NCBI GenBank assembly: GCA_965225735.1
Contig: CBDDBN010000028.1
Span: 248,001 to 312,000 of the forward strand
Source: Denitrobaculum sp965225735
Lineage (GTDB): Bacteria; Pseudomonadota; Alphaproteobacteria; Kiloniellales; Kiloniellaceae
Reading direction: 5' to 3'
Length of the DNA: 64,000 nt
Shown piece after piece: positions 33,702 through 42,471 of the stretch (positions within the stretch are counted from its first letter, which is position 1; each line of letters opens with the position of its first letter). The translations under genes and the position numbers were made by a program. The notes under the pieces are model-generated. The model was not told the origin of the DNA. It did no database searches and saw nothing but the letters and a program-made list of their open reading frames with translations.

Positions 33702-34109
33702 ATGCGCCGTCGTCTTATTGTCGCTTCCGTCGTTCTCCTCCTCTTGGCCTTGGGCTTTGCAGGCGGTCTGGGAGTGCGAGAGTATTTCGCCTTTCGCACG
33801 CTTCAGGTCACCTCCTGCGACGGCGTACCGATCCAACTCAGTACGCGTCGGGCCGACACGCTGGGAGTCGAGTTCTTCATCGGCGGTTGGGCAAATGGCC
33901 CCATTAAGGTCAGTATTGCTCACGGCACCAACAAGACCGTGATCGAGGAAACAACCATCCTGCCACGTCCTACGCTCAGGCGAGTATCCTACGCCTTTGT
34001 TGGTGACTGGTATGGCGACTTCGAGGTGACACTGGAGGGGGAAACATGCAGCCTGCTGCTGGCCTATCGCTTTTGGGGCACGCCTATCGATGTTTTCGAT
34101 CTTATCTGA
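33702..34109 (+). CDS. Membrane-anchored hypothetical protein (135 aa)
   Basis: Not recognised. One N-terminal membrane helix or uncleaved signal (residues 4-25, LIVASVVLLLLALGFAGGLG) preceded by MRRR, then a ~110-residue periplasmic domain that looks strand-rich, with two cysteines (TSCDGVPI and GETCSLLL) that could form a disulfide. The ATG at 33702 gives a proper positive-inside start. It follows the aldehyde dehydrogenase after 183 bp and precedes another membrane hypothetical on the same strand. Confidence 0.6.
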   Translation: MRRRLIVASVVLLLLALGFAGGLGVREYFAFRTLQVTSCDGVPIQLSTRRADTLGVEFFIGGWANGPIKVSIAHGTNKTVIEETTILPRPTLRRVSYAFVGDWYGDFEVTLEGETCSLLLAYRFWGTPIDVFDLI

Positions 34110-34206
34110 CAGGCGTCATGCAGGTGGTGTCGTCTGTCGCTAGAACGCGCTGAGAGCCTCAAATTTGCAACAAAAAACGCGCCACTCTTCCCGCATTTCC
34201 TTCGTA

Positions 34207-34731
34207 ATGGAGGGTAATGGCAGAAGCATCAGAATACCGCCGCGTCGCAACGCGGTGGTCATCTTTTTTATGGCGTGCTGGTGGTTGTTTCTGACCTACA
34301 CGGGCCTGAGCATCAATGCCCAGTTGGGTCCCGATTCCAGGTATGATCCGCTCAGTCAGTATTTGCTCTCAATATTCTTTTGGGTCGGGTTTCTTCCCTG
34401 GCTCCACGCGACCTGTGTCCTGATCTGGCAGACCCTTGGGGTCGAGACCATCACGATCCTGGACGATAAGCTCCAACGTCGGCTGAGCGTCCCCTTTTTC
34501 TTCCATGGGAAGTCTTACGATCTGGCGGAGGTGAGTAATTTCCGATGGCTGCAGCGCCACGCCGTCTGGGACAGCGAACCGATCAACAGTCGGACCTACG
34601 GCATGCGCTACGGCGCCATCCAGTTCGACAACGGGGCCAAAGTCGTCACCTTCGCCAAGGGCGTCGACCGGCAGGAATGCGAAGAGATCATCGACGCAAT
34701 CAAGTTCGCGACCGATCCCGCAAACGCCTGA
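34207..34731 (+). CDS. Two-helix membrane hypothetical protein (174 aa)
   Basis: Not recognised. Two membrane helices (about residues 14-32, AVVIFFMACWWLFLTYTGL, and 53-75, LLSIFFWVGFLPWLHATCVLI) followed by a cytoplasmic domain of ~95 residues with a PH-like strand pattern (VETITILDDKLQRRLSVPFF...GAIQFDNGAKVVTFAKG) ending in the helix DRQECEEIIDAIKFA. This layout is like bacterial PH-domain membrane proteins. The ATG at 34207 is chosen; the frame is open to a TTG at 34165. It ends 24 bp before the convergent TIM-barrel/cupin gene. Confidence 0.6.
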   Translation: MEGNGRSIRIPPRRNAVVIFFMACWWLFLTYTGLSINAQLGPDSRYDPLSQYLLSIFFWVGFLPWLHATCVLIWQTLGVETITILDDKLQRRLSVPFFFHGKSYDLAEVSNFRWLQRHAVWDSEPINSRTYGMRYGAIQFDNGAKVVTFAKGVDRQECEEIIDAIKFATDPANA

Positions 34732-34755
34732 AAACAGCCTGCCTGCCGAAACGCC

Positions 34756-35811
34756 CTATACCTGTTCCAATTCGGCCCCGGTTCGTTCTTCAAGCACGGC
34801 GTCCTTGTCCCGCGCCGTGCTCGGCTCGACCAGCACCACTTCGCAGGTCTCGCTGAGCGCCACCGGACAGTGTTCGACGCCGTGGGGCACGATGATGAAC
34901 TCGCCTTCTTCGATCACTTCGTCGCGGTCGCGGAATTTCATCTCGAGGCTGCCGCGGTGCACGAAGTAGAGCGCGTCTTCCTTCGGATGATAGTGCCAGA
35001 CGAAGTTACCCTCGAACTTCGCCAGCTTGATCTGCATATCGTTGATCTGCCCGGCAACCTTCGGGCTCCAGGTTTCGGTCAGGCCGCTGAAAGACTGATC
35101 GAGATTGTTTTTGCGATATGGTGAGATGTGCCGGTTGATGCCCGCGACGTCCTTCATGATCGCGCGCAGTTGGCTGGACAGGTCCTTACCCTCAGCCGGA
35201 TAGTTGCCGTCCAACGCCGCCGTGCCGATGGTGAAGCCAGCGCCGCGCGCCTCTTTCACCGCGGCGATGCGCTCGGCATTGTCGATTGAGCCGGCCATGA
35301 TTACCGGTTTGTCGACAGCTGCGCAGACAGCGGCCATCACGGCGGGCACATACTCCGAAGAACGGTAGGCCAAGAGATCCAAGCCATGCACGCCTTCGCG
35401 CGCCGAGAGATCTTTCGCCGAGCGGATAATCTCCTCGATGCTACCCTCCAGCACACTGGGGTGCCCCGCGATCCGGCCCGCGAAGGGATAGTAGAGAATC
35501 TCCGTCCCCGCCAGGACCGGCAGCACGTCATCCACATGCGTTCCGCCCAACAGGATGTCGACGCCGATATCGACGGCAGCGCGGGCCGACTTCAACTCGC
35601 TCTCCCGGTCCAGGGACACCACCTCCAGATAGCTGGTTGCGCCGCCGTCCTTGATGGCGCGGTTGAGTTCCTGGAGCTTCTCGAAGGGCAGACCCACATC
35701 CTTGAAGCCGATATGGTGCACGCCCGCTGCCAAGGCCGTGTCGAGATGTTCGCGCGCGTCGGCGACCGTCTGGTCGTTCCGCGTCAGCATAAAGATAAAT
35801 CTCAGGCCCAT
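34756..35811 (-). CDS. TIM-barrel/cupin fusion protein (351 aa), function unassigned
   Basis: The N-terminal ~225 residues look like a phosphate-binding TIM barrel (HisA/HisF- or NanE-like): VHHIGFKDVGLPFEKL, GVDILLGGTHVDDVL, PVIMAGSIDNAERI (a phosphate-loop type motif) and GFTIGTAAL. Residues ~245-335 are a cupin with metal ligands in FVWHYHPKEDALYF and the second motif GEFIIVPHGVEHCPV. I do not know a characterised enzyme of this architecture. It overlaps pdxA-like by 10 bp, which itself overlaps the DUF1537 kinase by 4 bp, so all three are made together; an isomerase, epimerase or aldolase step on a phosphorylated sugar acid is an inference. Confidence 0.75.
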   Translation of the reverse strand: MGLRFIFMLTRNDQTVADAREHLDTALAAGVHHIGFKDVGLPFEKLQELNRAIKDGGATSYLEVVSLDRESELKSARAAVDIGVDILLGGTHVDDVLPVLAGTEILYYPFAGRIAGHPSVLEGSIEEIIRSAKDLSAREGVHGLDLLAYRSSEYVPAVMAAVCAAVDKPVIMAGSIDNAERIAAVKEARGAGFTIGTAALDGNYPAEGKDLSSQLRAIMKDVAGINRHISPYRKNNLDQSFSGLTETWSPKVAGQINDMQIKLAKFEGNFVWHYHPKEDALYFVHRGSLEMKFRDRDEVIEEGEFIIVPHGVEHCPVALSETCEVVLVEPSTARDKDAVLEERTGAELEQV

Positions 35812-36845
35812 GTTGCTGCCTCCGCTTTTTGCGCCTGTTCGTCAGTACCTGCCGGATGTTTCGCTGCAATCATTCGCGCTGCATAATCGAGCGCGGTCTT
35901 AAGACTGGATGGATCCGCGATCCCCTCGCCGGCAATGTCAAAGGCCGTGCCATGATCCGGACTGGTACGCACGAAGGGCAAGCCCAGTGTAATGTTCACG
36001 CCCTTCTCCAGGCCCATGTACTTCACCGGGATCAGGCCCTGATCGTGATACTGCGCGACCACCACATCGAACTGACCCTGGCGCGCCTGCATGAAGACCG
36101 TATCTCCGGGCCAAGGGCCCGTCGCCAAGATACCCTCTTCGCGGGCAGCCTCGATGGCCGGCCCAATGACTTCGATCTCTTCCTGTCCGAACAGCCCACC
36201 CTCGCCCGCATGGGGATTGAGGCCGGCCACGGCCACCCGAGGCGTTGCAATACCGAGGGCGCGCGCGCCCTCATGCGCCAGTCGGATGGCCGACATCTGC
36301 GCCGGGAAATCGGCCCGGGCGATGGCATCCTTGAGAGAACAGTGGATCGTCACCAGCACGGTCCGGATCTCATCGTTCGCCAGCATCATGGCCACGCGCT
36401 CGGCACCACCGAAATCGGCGAGGATTTCCGTGTGACCGGGATACTTCACACCCGCTTCCGCCAACGCCGCTTTGTTGATCGGCGCGGTGACGATGCCGCT
36501 GACCTCACCTGCTTTGGCCAGCCTGATCGCCTCCACGATGGCATCATAGGCCGCCTTGCCCGCAGCCGCGCTTACCATGCCTCTGAACGGCAGGTCAGAA
36601 AAGTCCGCTGTCTCCCAGACTGAAACGACACCAGGGTCGCGTTCGATAGCCTCAAGCGAAGCCACCGTGCGCACTTTGAAGTCCAGGTCTAGCTGCTGGA
36701 CAGCATTCTCCATCGCGAGCGCGCTGCCGATTACGACAATCGCTTCAGCACGGTTGTTGGTTGCCAAGGTCTTCGCCACGATCTCCGGACCGATACCGGC
36801 AGGGTCGCCCATGGTGATGGCAAGGGGTGCAGAAGTCGGGGTCAT
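35802..36845 (-). CDS. PdxA-family 4-phospho-acid dehydrogenase, PdxA2-like (347 aa)
   Basis: Belongs to the 4-hydroxythreonine-4-phosphate dehydrogenase family. Metal-ligand and substrate segments are intact: ITMGDPAGIGPEIV, TGHxE-type PGHTEIL, HCSLKDAI, YHDQGLIPVKY and PFVRTSPDHGTAFDIAG. In DUF1537 operons such paralogues (PdxA2) oxidise and decarboxylate 4-phospho-threonate or -erythronate to dihydroxyacetone phosphate, and that is more likely here than vitamin B6 synthesis. The ATG overlaps the kinase stop by 4 bp. Confidence 0.9.
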   Translation of the reverse strand: MTPTSAPLAITMGDPAGIGPEIVAKTLATNNRAEAIVVIGSALAMENAVQQLDLDFKVRTVASLEAIERDPGVVSVWETADFSDLPFRGMVSAAAGKAAYDAIVEAIRLAKAGEVSGIVTAPINKAALAEAGVKYPGHTEILADFGGAERVAMMLANDEIRTVLVTIHCSLKDAIARADFPAQMSAIRLAHEGARALGIATPRVAVAGLNPHAGEGGLFGQEEIEVIGPAIEAAREEGILATGPWPGDTVFMQARQGQFDVVVAQYHDQGLIPVKYMGLEKGVNITLGLPFVRTSPDHGTAFDIAGEGIADPSSLKTALDYAARMIAAKHPAGTDEQAQKAEAATWA

Positions 36846-37930
36846 GAAAAGCTATCGTTCCTCATTTCGTTCAGAGATAGCAGCCTCTCGGCTGCCCGTC
36901 TCAGACTGCCGGCATCGCCGAAGCCGCCCGCCTTCATCGCCAGCACTAAACGTCCCCTCTCCGCGCTGTCCGCAACCCCGCAAGGAAAGCCGGGCTCCAG
37001 CTCACCAGATAGCGCGAAGTCTGAAATCGACAAGCAATCGAGCAAGGCCTCCATTGTATCGCCACCCGTCGCAATCACCGCATCAAATCGCTCCTTCGCC
37101 AGCAATTCTTTCGCTTCACCGATCAGTCCCGTCAGCACGGTCTCCGGCCGGCTCTTGCGGTCTTCTGGCGCGGCAAGAAGCTGGAGAGATTTCATCCCTA
37201 AGAGCCCTTTCGCCTGCTCCCGGCTGACGGGGTTCGCGCTACCGACCATGACCAGCAGCTTGCGGACCGCAGGCAAGTCCGAAGAACGGGCTTGCTTCGA
37301 CCCGGCAGCGGCGTCAATCAGCGACAGTGCTCTCGCCAGGCCCGGAGAGCCGATCCAGAGGACGGACTCAGGATCTTCGACGCCGGCGACCTGCACGTTC
37401 AACTCTGCTTGTGAGCGCGCATCCATGATCGCGATTTCGCCACCGATGCCGCGCGGCAAAAGATCGCTGAGCCGCGACGTCCTGGCAGGATGGACTGGGT
37501 CACGGCCGTACTGCGTCTCGGCGACAGGCGTCCCATCGACCAGTTGAATACCCTTTTGCGTTGTCCGTCCGGCGTCCGGGAAGGCCGGCGCCAGAACGAT
37601 CCTTTTGCGGCCGCTTGCGGCAAAGGCCGCTGCGATCTCCGCGCGCAGATGGCCGCGTAGGGTGGAATCGATCGTCTTGTAAAGAAGCGCGCGTCCGGCA
37701 AGCGCCGCGGTCACTGCGGCAACGGCATGACCCGCTTCGCTTTCGGACAAGGCACGGCTTCCACAATCGACGGCAAGAACCTCAGCGGTGCTTGCATGTT
37801 CAGGCGCAGTCTTGCGCCCCACCCGCGCCTGCCGCCCCCGCGCGACAAAGGGGCCGGCGCCATCGGCGGCGCTGGTCAGGTCATCGGCAACAATGCCGAT
37901 ATCTGCGATCTTACGGTCGATTCGAATCAT
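36842..37930 (-). CDS. DUF1537 four-carbon acid-sugar kinase (362 aa)
   Basis: A kinase of the OtnK/DtnK family that phosphorylates four-carbon sugar acids such as threonate, erythronate or oxo-tetronate. N-terminal substrate domain: IGIVADDLTSAADGAGPFVARG; middle KTIDSTLRGHLRAEI; C-terminal nucleotide domain: VMVGSANPVSREQA and VIATGGDTMEALLDCL, with GFPCGVA. It is shorter than the common ~420 aa, mostly through compact linkers. It opens a three-gene operon and is divergent from a LysR gene 74 bp away. The exact acid cannot be told from sequence. Confidence 0.9.
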   Translation of the reverse strand: MIRIDRKIADIGIVADDLTSAADGAGPFVARGRQARVGRKTAPEHASTAEVLAVDCGSRALSESEAGHAVAAVTAALAGRALLYKTIDSTLRGHLRAEIAAAFAASGRKRIVLAPAFPDAGRTTQKGIQLVDGTPVAETQYGRDPVHPARTSRLSDLLPRGIGGEIAIMDARSQAELNVQVAGVEDPESVLWIGSPGLARALSLIDAAAGSKQARSSDLPAVRKLLVMVGSANPVSREQAKGLLGMKSLQLLAAPEDRKSRPETVLTGLIGEAKELLAKERFDAVIATGGDTMEALLDCLSISDFALSGELEPGFPCGVADSAERGRLVLAMKAGGFGDAGSLRRAAERLLSLNEMRNDSFS

Positions 37931-37986
37931 ATGGTGATGTTAACGCGCATATCAGACAGAAAAAGCGATACATCTTAACCAATACC

Positions 37987-38003
37987 GGTGATAAATATTC
38001 ACC
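37987..38003. promoter_or_regulatory. Inverted repeat GGTGA-N7-TCACC at the LysR/kinase divergent promoter
   Basis: A perfect 5-7-5 repeat, immediately before the LysR start at 38005 and 57 bp from the kinase start. It fits a LysR-type T-N11-A site and could let the regulator control itself and the operon. Confidence 0.45.
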
Positions 38004-38004
38004 A

Positions 38005-38877
38005 ATGAAACGTTCTGTTATCCCCTCTTTGGACGACCTGCGGGCCTTCGATGCCGTCGTGCGGTGCGGGTCCGTACGCGCAGCCGCACAAGACCTTGCC
38101 TTGACCCATGGCGCGGTCAGCCGGCGGATCACGAAGCTCGCTTCGGAGCTTCAAGTCGCGCTGTTCCTGCGCGACGGGCGCGGCCTCCGCCTGACGCCAG
38201 CCGGAGAGAAGCTGGCACAAAGCTGTGGGCAGATCTTTTCGGAACTCGAAAAGACGCTTGCCGAGATCCAAACCCCGCCGGCCACGTCACCGATTGTCTT
38301 GTCCTGCGAACGATCTTTGGCTATGCGCTGGCTCATTCCGCGCCTCAGCCGATTCCAGGATGCCAACCCGGATCTCGCTGTGCATCTGTCGGTCGGCGGC
38401 GGCGCGCTCGATTTCGACCACGACGGCATTTCCCTCGCGATCCGGCGCCTGGACTTTCCAACCCGGGACAATTGGGAGATCGAGCCCATCCTGGCCGAGT
38501 CCACCGGGCCGGTCATGCAACCGGCTATGCGTGCAGATTTCTCTTCGGGCGACTACATCGGCCTGGGCAGCAAAACACGCCCCGACGCCTGGGCGCAGTG
38601 GCTGGCGGCAAATCCAGAAACGCCATCACCAAAGGAAATCCGTTTTCTAGACCATCACTTCCTGATGATCGAAGCGGCGGCGGGCGGACTGGGTGTCGCG
38701 CTCTGCCCGAGGATCATCGCGCTCGACGATCTGGCCCGGAAGCGCATCGTTGCGCCCTGCGGATTCCAGGAGGACGGCTCGCACTACGGCCTCATTGCGC
38801 CTCAGCGTCCGACCTCTTCACCGGAAATCGCCCGCCTGAAAACCTGGATCAAGAGCAGCATTGCTGTGAAGGATTAG
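38005..38877 (+). CDS. LysR family regulator, GcvA-like (290 aa)
   Basis: A LysR regulator with N-terminal HTH (PSLDDLRAFDAVVRCGSVRAAAQDLALT, recognition helix HGAVSRRITKLASEL) and an effector domain. The phrase RLTPAGEKLA followed by a domain with MRWLIPRLSRFQ is typical of the GcvA/AmpR-like branch. The ATG at 38005 is used. It is divergent from the DUF1537-pdxA-TIM/cupin operon and is its probable regulator. It converges on ackA. Confidence 0.9.
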   Translation: MKRSVIPSLDDLRAFDAVVRCGSVRAAAQDLALTHGAVSRRITKLASELQVALFLRDGRGLRLTPAGEKLAQSCGQIFSELEKTLAEIQTPPATSPIVLSCERSLAMRWLIPRLSRFQDANPDLAVHLSVGGGALDFDHDGISLAIRRLDFPTRDNWEIEPILAESTGPVMQPAMRADFSSGDYIGLGSKTRPDAWAQWLAANPETPSPKEIRFLDHHFLMIEAAAGGLGVALCPRIIALDDLARKRIVAPCGFQEDGSHYGLIAPQRPTSSPEIARLKTWIKSSIAVKD

Positions 38878-38879
38878 AG

Positions 38880-38901
38880 CGCGGAAGCCGGCTCTTCCGC
38901 G
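38880..38901. terminator. Bidirectional hairpin between LysR and ackA
   Basis: CGCGGAAG (38880-38887) and CTTCCGCG (38894-38901) form a perfect 8-bp stem with a 6-nt loop, between two converging genes. No U-tract is visible on either strand. Confidence 0.55.
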
Positions 38902-38916
38902 ACAGACGGGTCGTTG

Positions 38917-40128
38917 TCAGTTCCGATCTCTCGTCGCAAATCGGATCAGCGCCCGCGCAATCACACGCTCTTCATCCGTCGGCATCACCAGAACGCGGGT
39001 TCGGCCTCGACCGATGTCGAAAGCATTGTCGGCATTCGAAGCGGCATCCAAATCGATGCCCAGCCAATTCATGCCTTCACAGATCTGCGCGCGCATGGGG
39101 GCGGAGTTTTCCCCAATGCCGCCGCAAAACACGAAGGCATCGATGCCACCCAGCACCGCCGCCATTGCGCCGAGTTCACGCCGCACGCGAAAGGCATAGT
39201 AGTCGAGCGCCTGCTTGGCCTCCGGCGCATCGGAAGCCGTCAGTTCCCGCATATCGTTGGACATCCCCGACAGGCCCTTCAGCCCGCTCTCGTGATAAAG
39301 CAGATCGCTGATCTCAGCCGAGGTCATCTTTTCATGATCCATCAGGTAGAGAAGAACACCCGGGTCCAGCTGGCCGCAACGCGTGCCCATCGCCAAACCG
39401 TCCAGCGCCGAAAAACCCATGGTCGAGGCCACGCTTTTTGCGTTCTTCAAGGCGCACATCGATGCGCCGTTGCCGAGATGCGCCACCACCACCCGGCCGG
39501 CGGCCAAGTCGGGTTCCCAATGCTTCAGCGCGGAAGTGATATAGTCATAAGACAGGCCGTGGAAGCCATAACGGCGCACACCTTTGTCATAGTAGCGGCG
39601 CGGCAGACCGAAGGTGTCATTGACCCAGGGGTGCCCCCGGTGAAAGGCCGTATCGAAGCATCCAACCTGAAGCGCATCGGGAAAGGCCTCACGCGCAGCG
39701 CCAACGGCCTTTAGATTGTGCGGCTGATGCAGGGGGGCGAGCGGCGCCAAGGCATGCAAGCGCTCAAGGACATCGTCATCGAGCAATACCGGCTCGACAA
39801 AATCGGTTCCGCCGTGGGCAATACGGTGCCCGACACCGACGACCGGCAAGTCCGCAAGGAAGCCGTTGCCGTGATCGAATATGGTCTGCAGGCCGCTGAC
39901 ATGATCTGCCTGACCGATCTCGAAGACTTCCTTCGCTTGGCCTGGTTGCTTGACGATCAGCCGTGCCTGCGGCCCCAGGTTTTCAACCTGCCCGCGGATC
40001 GGTTCGTCCGGCGCGCCGCCGACCCGATAGAGTGAAAATTTGATCGAAGACGACCCCGCATTGAGGGTGAGCAAAACACCCGCCATAACCTCGCGGGTCT
40101 CACTTGCCGCCAAATCTTGCGGCGTCAT
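38917..40128 (-). CDS. ackA: Acetate kinase (403 aa)
   Basis: AckA interconverts acetyl phosphate plus ADP with acetate plus ATP (propionate also possible). Signatures: LLTLNAGSSSIKFSLY, the GHRIAHGG substrate segment, VVAHLGNGASMCAL and STMGFSALDGLAMGTRCG, and VFCGGIGENSAPMR. The ATG at 40128 overlaps the DUF3141 stop by 4 bp (ATGA), so the two are coupled. In related alphaproteobacteria a phosphate acetyltransferase gene usually stands in this cluster; none is here. Confidence 0.95.
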   Translation of the reverse strand: MTPQDLAASETREVMAGVLLTLNAGSSSIKFSLYRVGGAPDEPIRGQVENLGPQARLIVKQPGQAKEVFEIGQADHVSGLQTIFDHGNGFLADLPVVGVGHRIAHGGTDFVEPVLLDDDVLERLHALAPLAPLHQPHNLKAVGAAREAFPDALQVGCFDTAFHRGHPWVNDTFGLPRRYYDKGVRRYGFHGLSYDYITSALKHWEPDLAAGRVVVAHLGNGASMCALKNAKSVASTMGFSALDGLAMGTRCGQLDPGVLLYLMDHEKMTSAEISDLLYHESGLKGLSGMSNDMRELTASDAPEAKQALDYYAFRVRRELGAMAAVLGGIDAFVFCGGIGENSAPMRAQICEGMNWLGIDLDAASNADNAFDIGRGRTRVLVMPTDEERVIARALIRFATRDRN

Positions 40129-42443
40129 ATTGAAGTCTGCAGAGGCAGGGCTTCCTGCGTCAGTCCCAGCAGTTGGCGCATCTGATCGATCCGCTCGGCG
40201 GTCGCAGGCTCCATCTCCTTCCGCGCGCCGACCACATAGAGGACAAGATCTAAGGCTTCCATACGTTTCTTCTGTGTTGTGAGCAGCTTAGGCAGAGTGG
40301 CCAGCGCCTGTTCCGGCTCGAAGTGAGAGATTAAAGTTTGTTCGTGGATCATACGAGCCCGCGCGGATGTGTCCAGATCGACAAAGGGCTTGCGGGTCGA
40401 GAGGACTTGCGAAGAGCGTTCCAGCCGATCGCGGCGCACGTTCCCACGCGTGTCCGCAAGCAGAACCAACATGCGCACGACCGCCTCCGCCAACCCGCCT
40501 TTCGAGATGCGTTCCACGGCGTCCAAAACGTTCGGCAGAGCCCGCAGATCCTCGTGTCGTTTCCTTTGCCGCCGCTGCGCGTGAGGACCTCCATACCAGA
40601 CGGCGAGCGGATTGGCGTAAAAGGTCAGGAAGCAGGTTTCGGTCCAGGCCGCTTGCAGATCGCGCCACCGGTTCCACTCGCTCTCGATCACGTCCGCCCA
40701 GAAATGCTCTGTCAGTTTGAAGGGATTGTTGACCGGTACGCTTTCGCGCTTGGCCCTGACCTCATCGGCCAAGGCCTCAACCGCGGTCATTACCGGGTTC
40801 ACGGAGGCAAAGACGGAGCGCTGCACACGCAGAGGATGGAAGTGCCGCTGCAATTCGGCAAGCTGGGGCGAAAAGAGGCTACGCATCAGAGGTCTAAGCG
40901 TCACCGCATAGACCTCGGCTAGAGTTTCCGACAGGCGCGATACCGCCGCAAAGGCAGCTTCCTCCGCCCGGTCGTCGTCCAGCCCTAAAATGTCGGTCAT
41001 CCGACGCCTGTGAAAACTCACGGTGAAGACCTTGTCATGACCGGAGCCGGCCATGTCTTCGATCTTCATTTCGTAGAGCCCGGGCGGCAGCGCCTCGATG
41101 GTCTTGAGCGTCGAGGCCATCTGACTGTGTTCGCGTTTGGCAATTGAGGACGAAACGAAGATCCCCAGATGGCCGACCTCCTCGTGGACCATGTAGACGA
41201 TCCGTTGACCGCGGACTTCGATTTCGGTTTCGTCTGCGTAGGTATCGACAATCCAATTCAGGGCCTGCTGTGGCGGAGTGATGCTGTCGCCGCGCGAGGC
41301 GAAGACGATCACCGGCGCCCGAATGGCCTTGAGGTCGATCGGCCGGCCGGTCTCCAGTCGTGCTTCGTTTTTGCTGAGGCGGTTGCCAATGAAGAGATTT
41401 TCGAGGATCCAGCGGATCTCATCACCGGTGAGGAGGAAGAAGCCCCCCCACCACTTCTCGAACTCCAGGAATCGCGCTTCGCCGCGATCTATGTTGTCGT
41501 AGAGATCGTAATACTTGCGGAACCAGGTCCGACCCGGGTTGAGCATCTCGAAGTTCAGCACCAGATTGGCGCCGTCGAAGAGACCACCGCCCGCGTCAGC
41601 CGTCATCATGGCCGAAACCACACCTCCGAGCGTGCCACCGTTGTAGCGCATCGGGTCCTGTCCTATCCGTCCCGACCAGTAGGACATGGGGGCGCCGTTC
41701 AGCAGGATCGGCCCTGCGAGATCCGGATTGGTGGCCGCCAGGATCGCCGCGGCCCAGCCGCCCTGGCAATTGCCGACCACGACTGGCTTGGGCGACTTCG
41801 GATGGCGGCGCTGCACCTCGCGCAGAAAGGCCGCCTCGGCATGGGTCACGTCTGCGAGTACCTGACCAGGCTCCGGCATGGGCCGGAAAGCGACAAAGTA
41901 GACGGGATGACCGTCGCGCAGCGCAACGCCGACCTGACTATCCGGCTTAAAGCCGCCAATGCCCGGCCCATGACCTGCGCGCGGATCGATGATCACGTAG
42001 GGCCGTTTCCAGGAAAAAACCTCCACGCCCTCCGGCGACAGGATGTGCAGCAACATATAGTTGCAGGGCCGCGGCAAGTCCTTCCCATCGACCACCACCT
42101 CGTAGTCGTAAATGAGAACCGGTGGCGCGCCGGCCGCCTGGTGTTCCAGAAAGATATCGCCGCGTTTGCGCAAGGCATCCAGCGTCAAGACACCGCGCTG
42201 CCCGGCATCAATCACATAGCGCATCCAGGCCTCGAACACGCCAAGCGGGGTCTGGAGCGCCGCCAGTTCCGTCTCGATATAAACAGCCGAGTGGCGACGC
42301 TGGTCGCTCTCTCTCGCGATCACATCCCGGTTGCGCTCGACGCGCCGGCCCACGGCGTGCTGTAGCAGACTCGCTTGAAGCGAGCCGCTCTGCGCGGCCC
42401 AGTTCATGGCATCCTTGTATCGATCGAGCGGATCAAAATACAT
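40125..42443 (-). CDS. DUF3141 PhaC-like alpha/beta-hydrolase protein (772 aa)
   Basis: A large protein of the DUF3141 family, often labelled 3-hydroxyalkanoate synthetase. The alpha/beta-hydrolase core has a cysteine nucleophile box as in PHA synthases (VVGNCQGGWAAAIL), an acid in SRGDSITPPQQ and a histidine in EEVGHLGIFVSS. The N-terminal ~100 residues (DRYKDAMNWAAQSGSLQASLL) and the long C-terminal helical part after residue ~500, with the HFHPLRVQRSVFASVNP segment, are specific to the family. Its true reaction is not established. It lies 28 bp after fabI and overlaps ackA. Confidence 0.88.
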   Translation of the reverse strand: MYFDPLDRYKDAMNWAAQSGSLQASLLQHAVGRRVERNRDVIARESDQRRHSAVYIETELAALQTPLGVFEAWMRYVIDAGQRGVLTLDALRKRGDIFLEHQAAGAPPVLIYDYEVVVDGKDLPRPCNYMLLHILSPEGVEVFSWKRPYVIIDPRAGHGPGIGGFKPDSQVGVALRDGHPVYFVAFRPMPEPGQVLADVTHAEAAFLREVQRRHPKSPKPVVVGNCQGGWAAAILAATNPDLAGPILLNGAPMSYWSGRIGQDPMRYNGGTLGGVVSAMMTADAGGGLFDGANLVLNFEMLNPGRTWFRKYYDLYDNIDRGEARFLEFEKWWGGFFLLTGDEIRWILENLFIGNRLSKNEARLETGRPIDLKAIRAPVIVFASRGDSITPPQQALNWIVDTYADETEIEVRGQRIVYMVHEEVGHLGIFVSSSIAKREHSQMASTLKTIEALPPGLYEMKIEDMAGSGHDKVFTVSFHRRRMTDILGLDDDRAEEAAFAAVSRLSETLAEVYAVTLRPLMRSLFSPQLAELQRHFHPLRVQRSVFASVNPVMTAVEALADEVRAKRESVPVNNPFKLTEHFWADVIESEWNRWRDLQAAWTETCFLTFYANPLAVWYGGPHAQRRQRKRHEDLRALPNVLDAVERISKGGLAEAVVRMLVLLADTRGNVRRDRLERSSQVLSTRKPFVDLDTSARARMIHEQTLISHFEPEQALATLPKLLTTQKKRMEALDLVLYVVGARKEMEPATAERIDQMRQLLGLTQEALPLQTSI

Positions 42444-42471
42444 CAGCAGTTTTCCTGAATTTCAATGCGTC

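Noticed and set aside
41169..42365. 398-codon plus-strand open frame
   Set aside because: Antisense to the DUF3141 gene; no motif or ribosome site.
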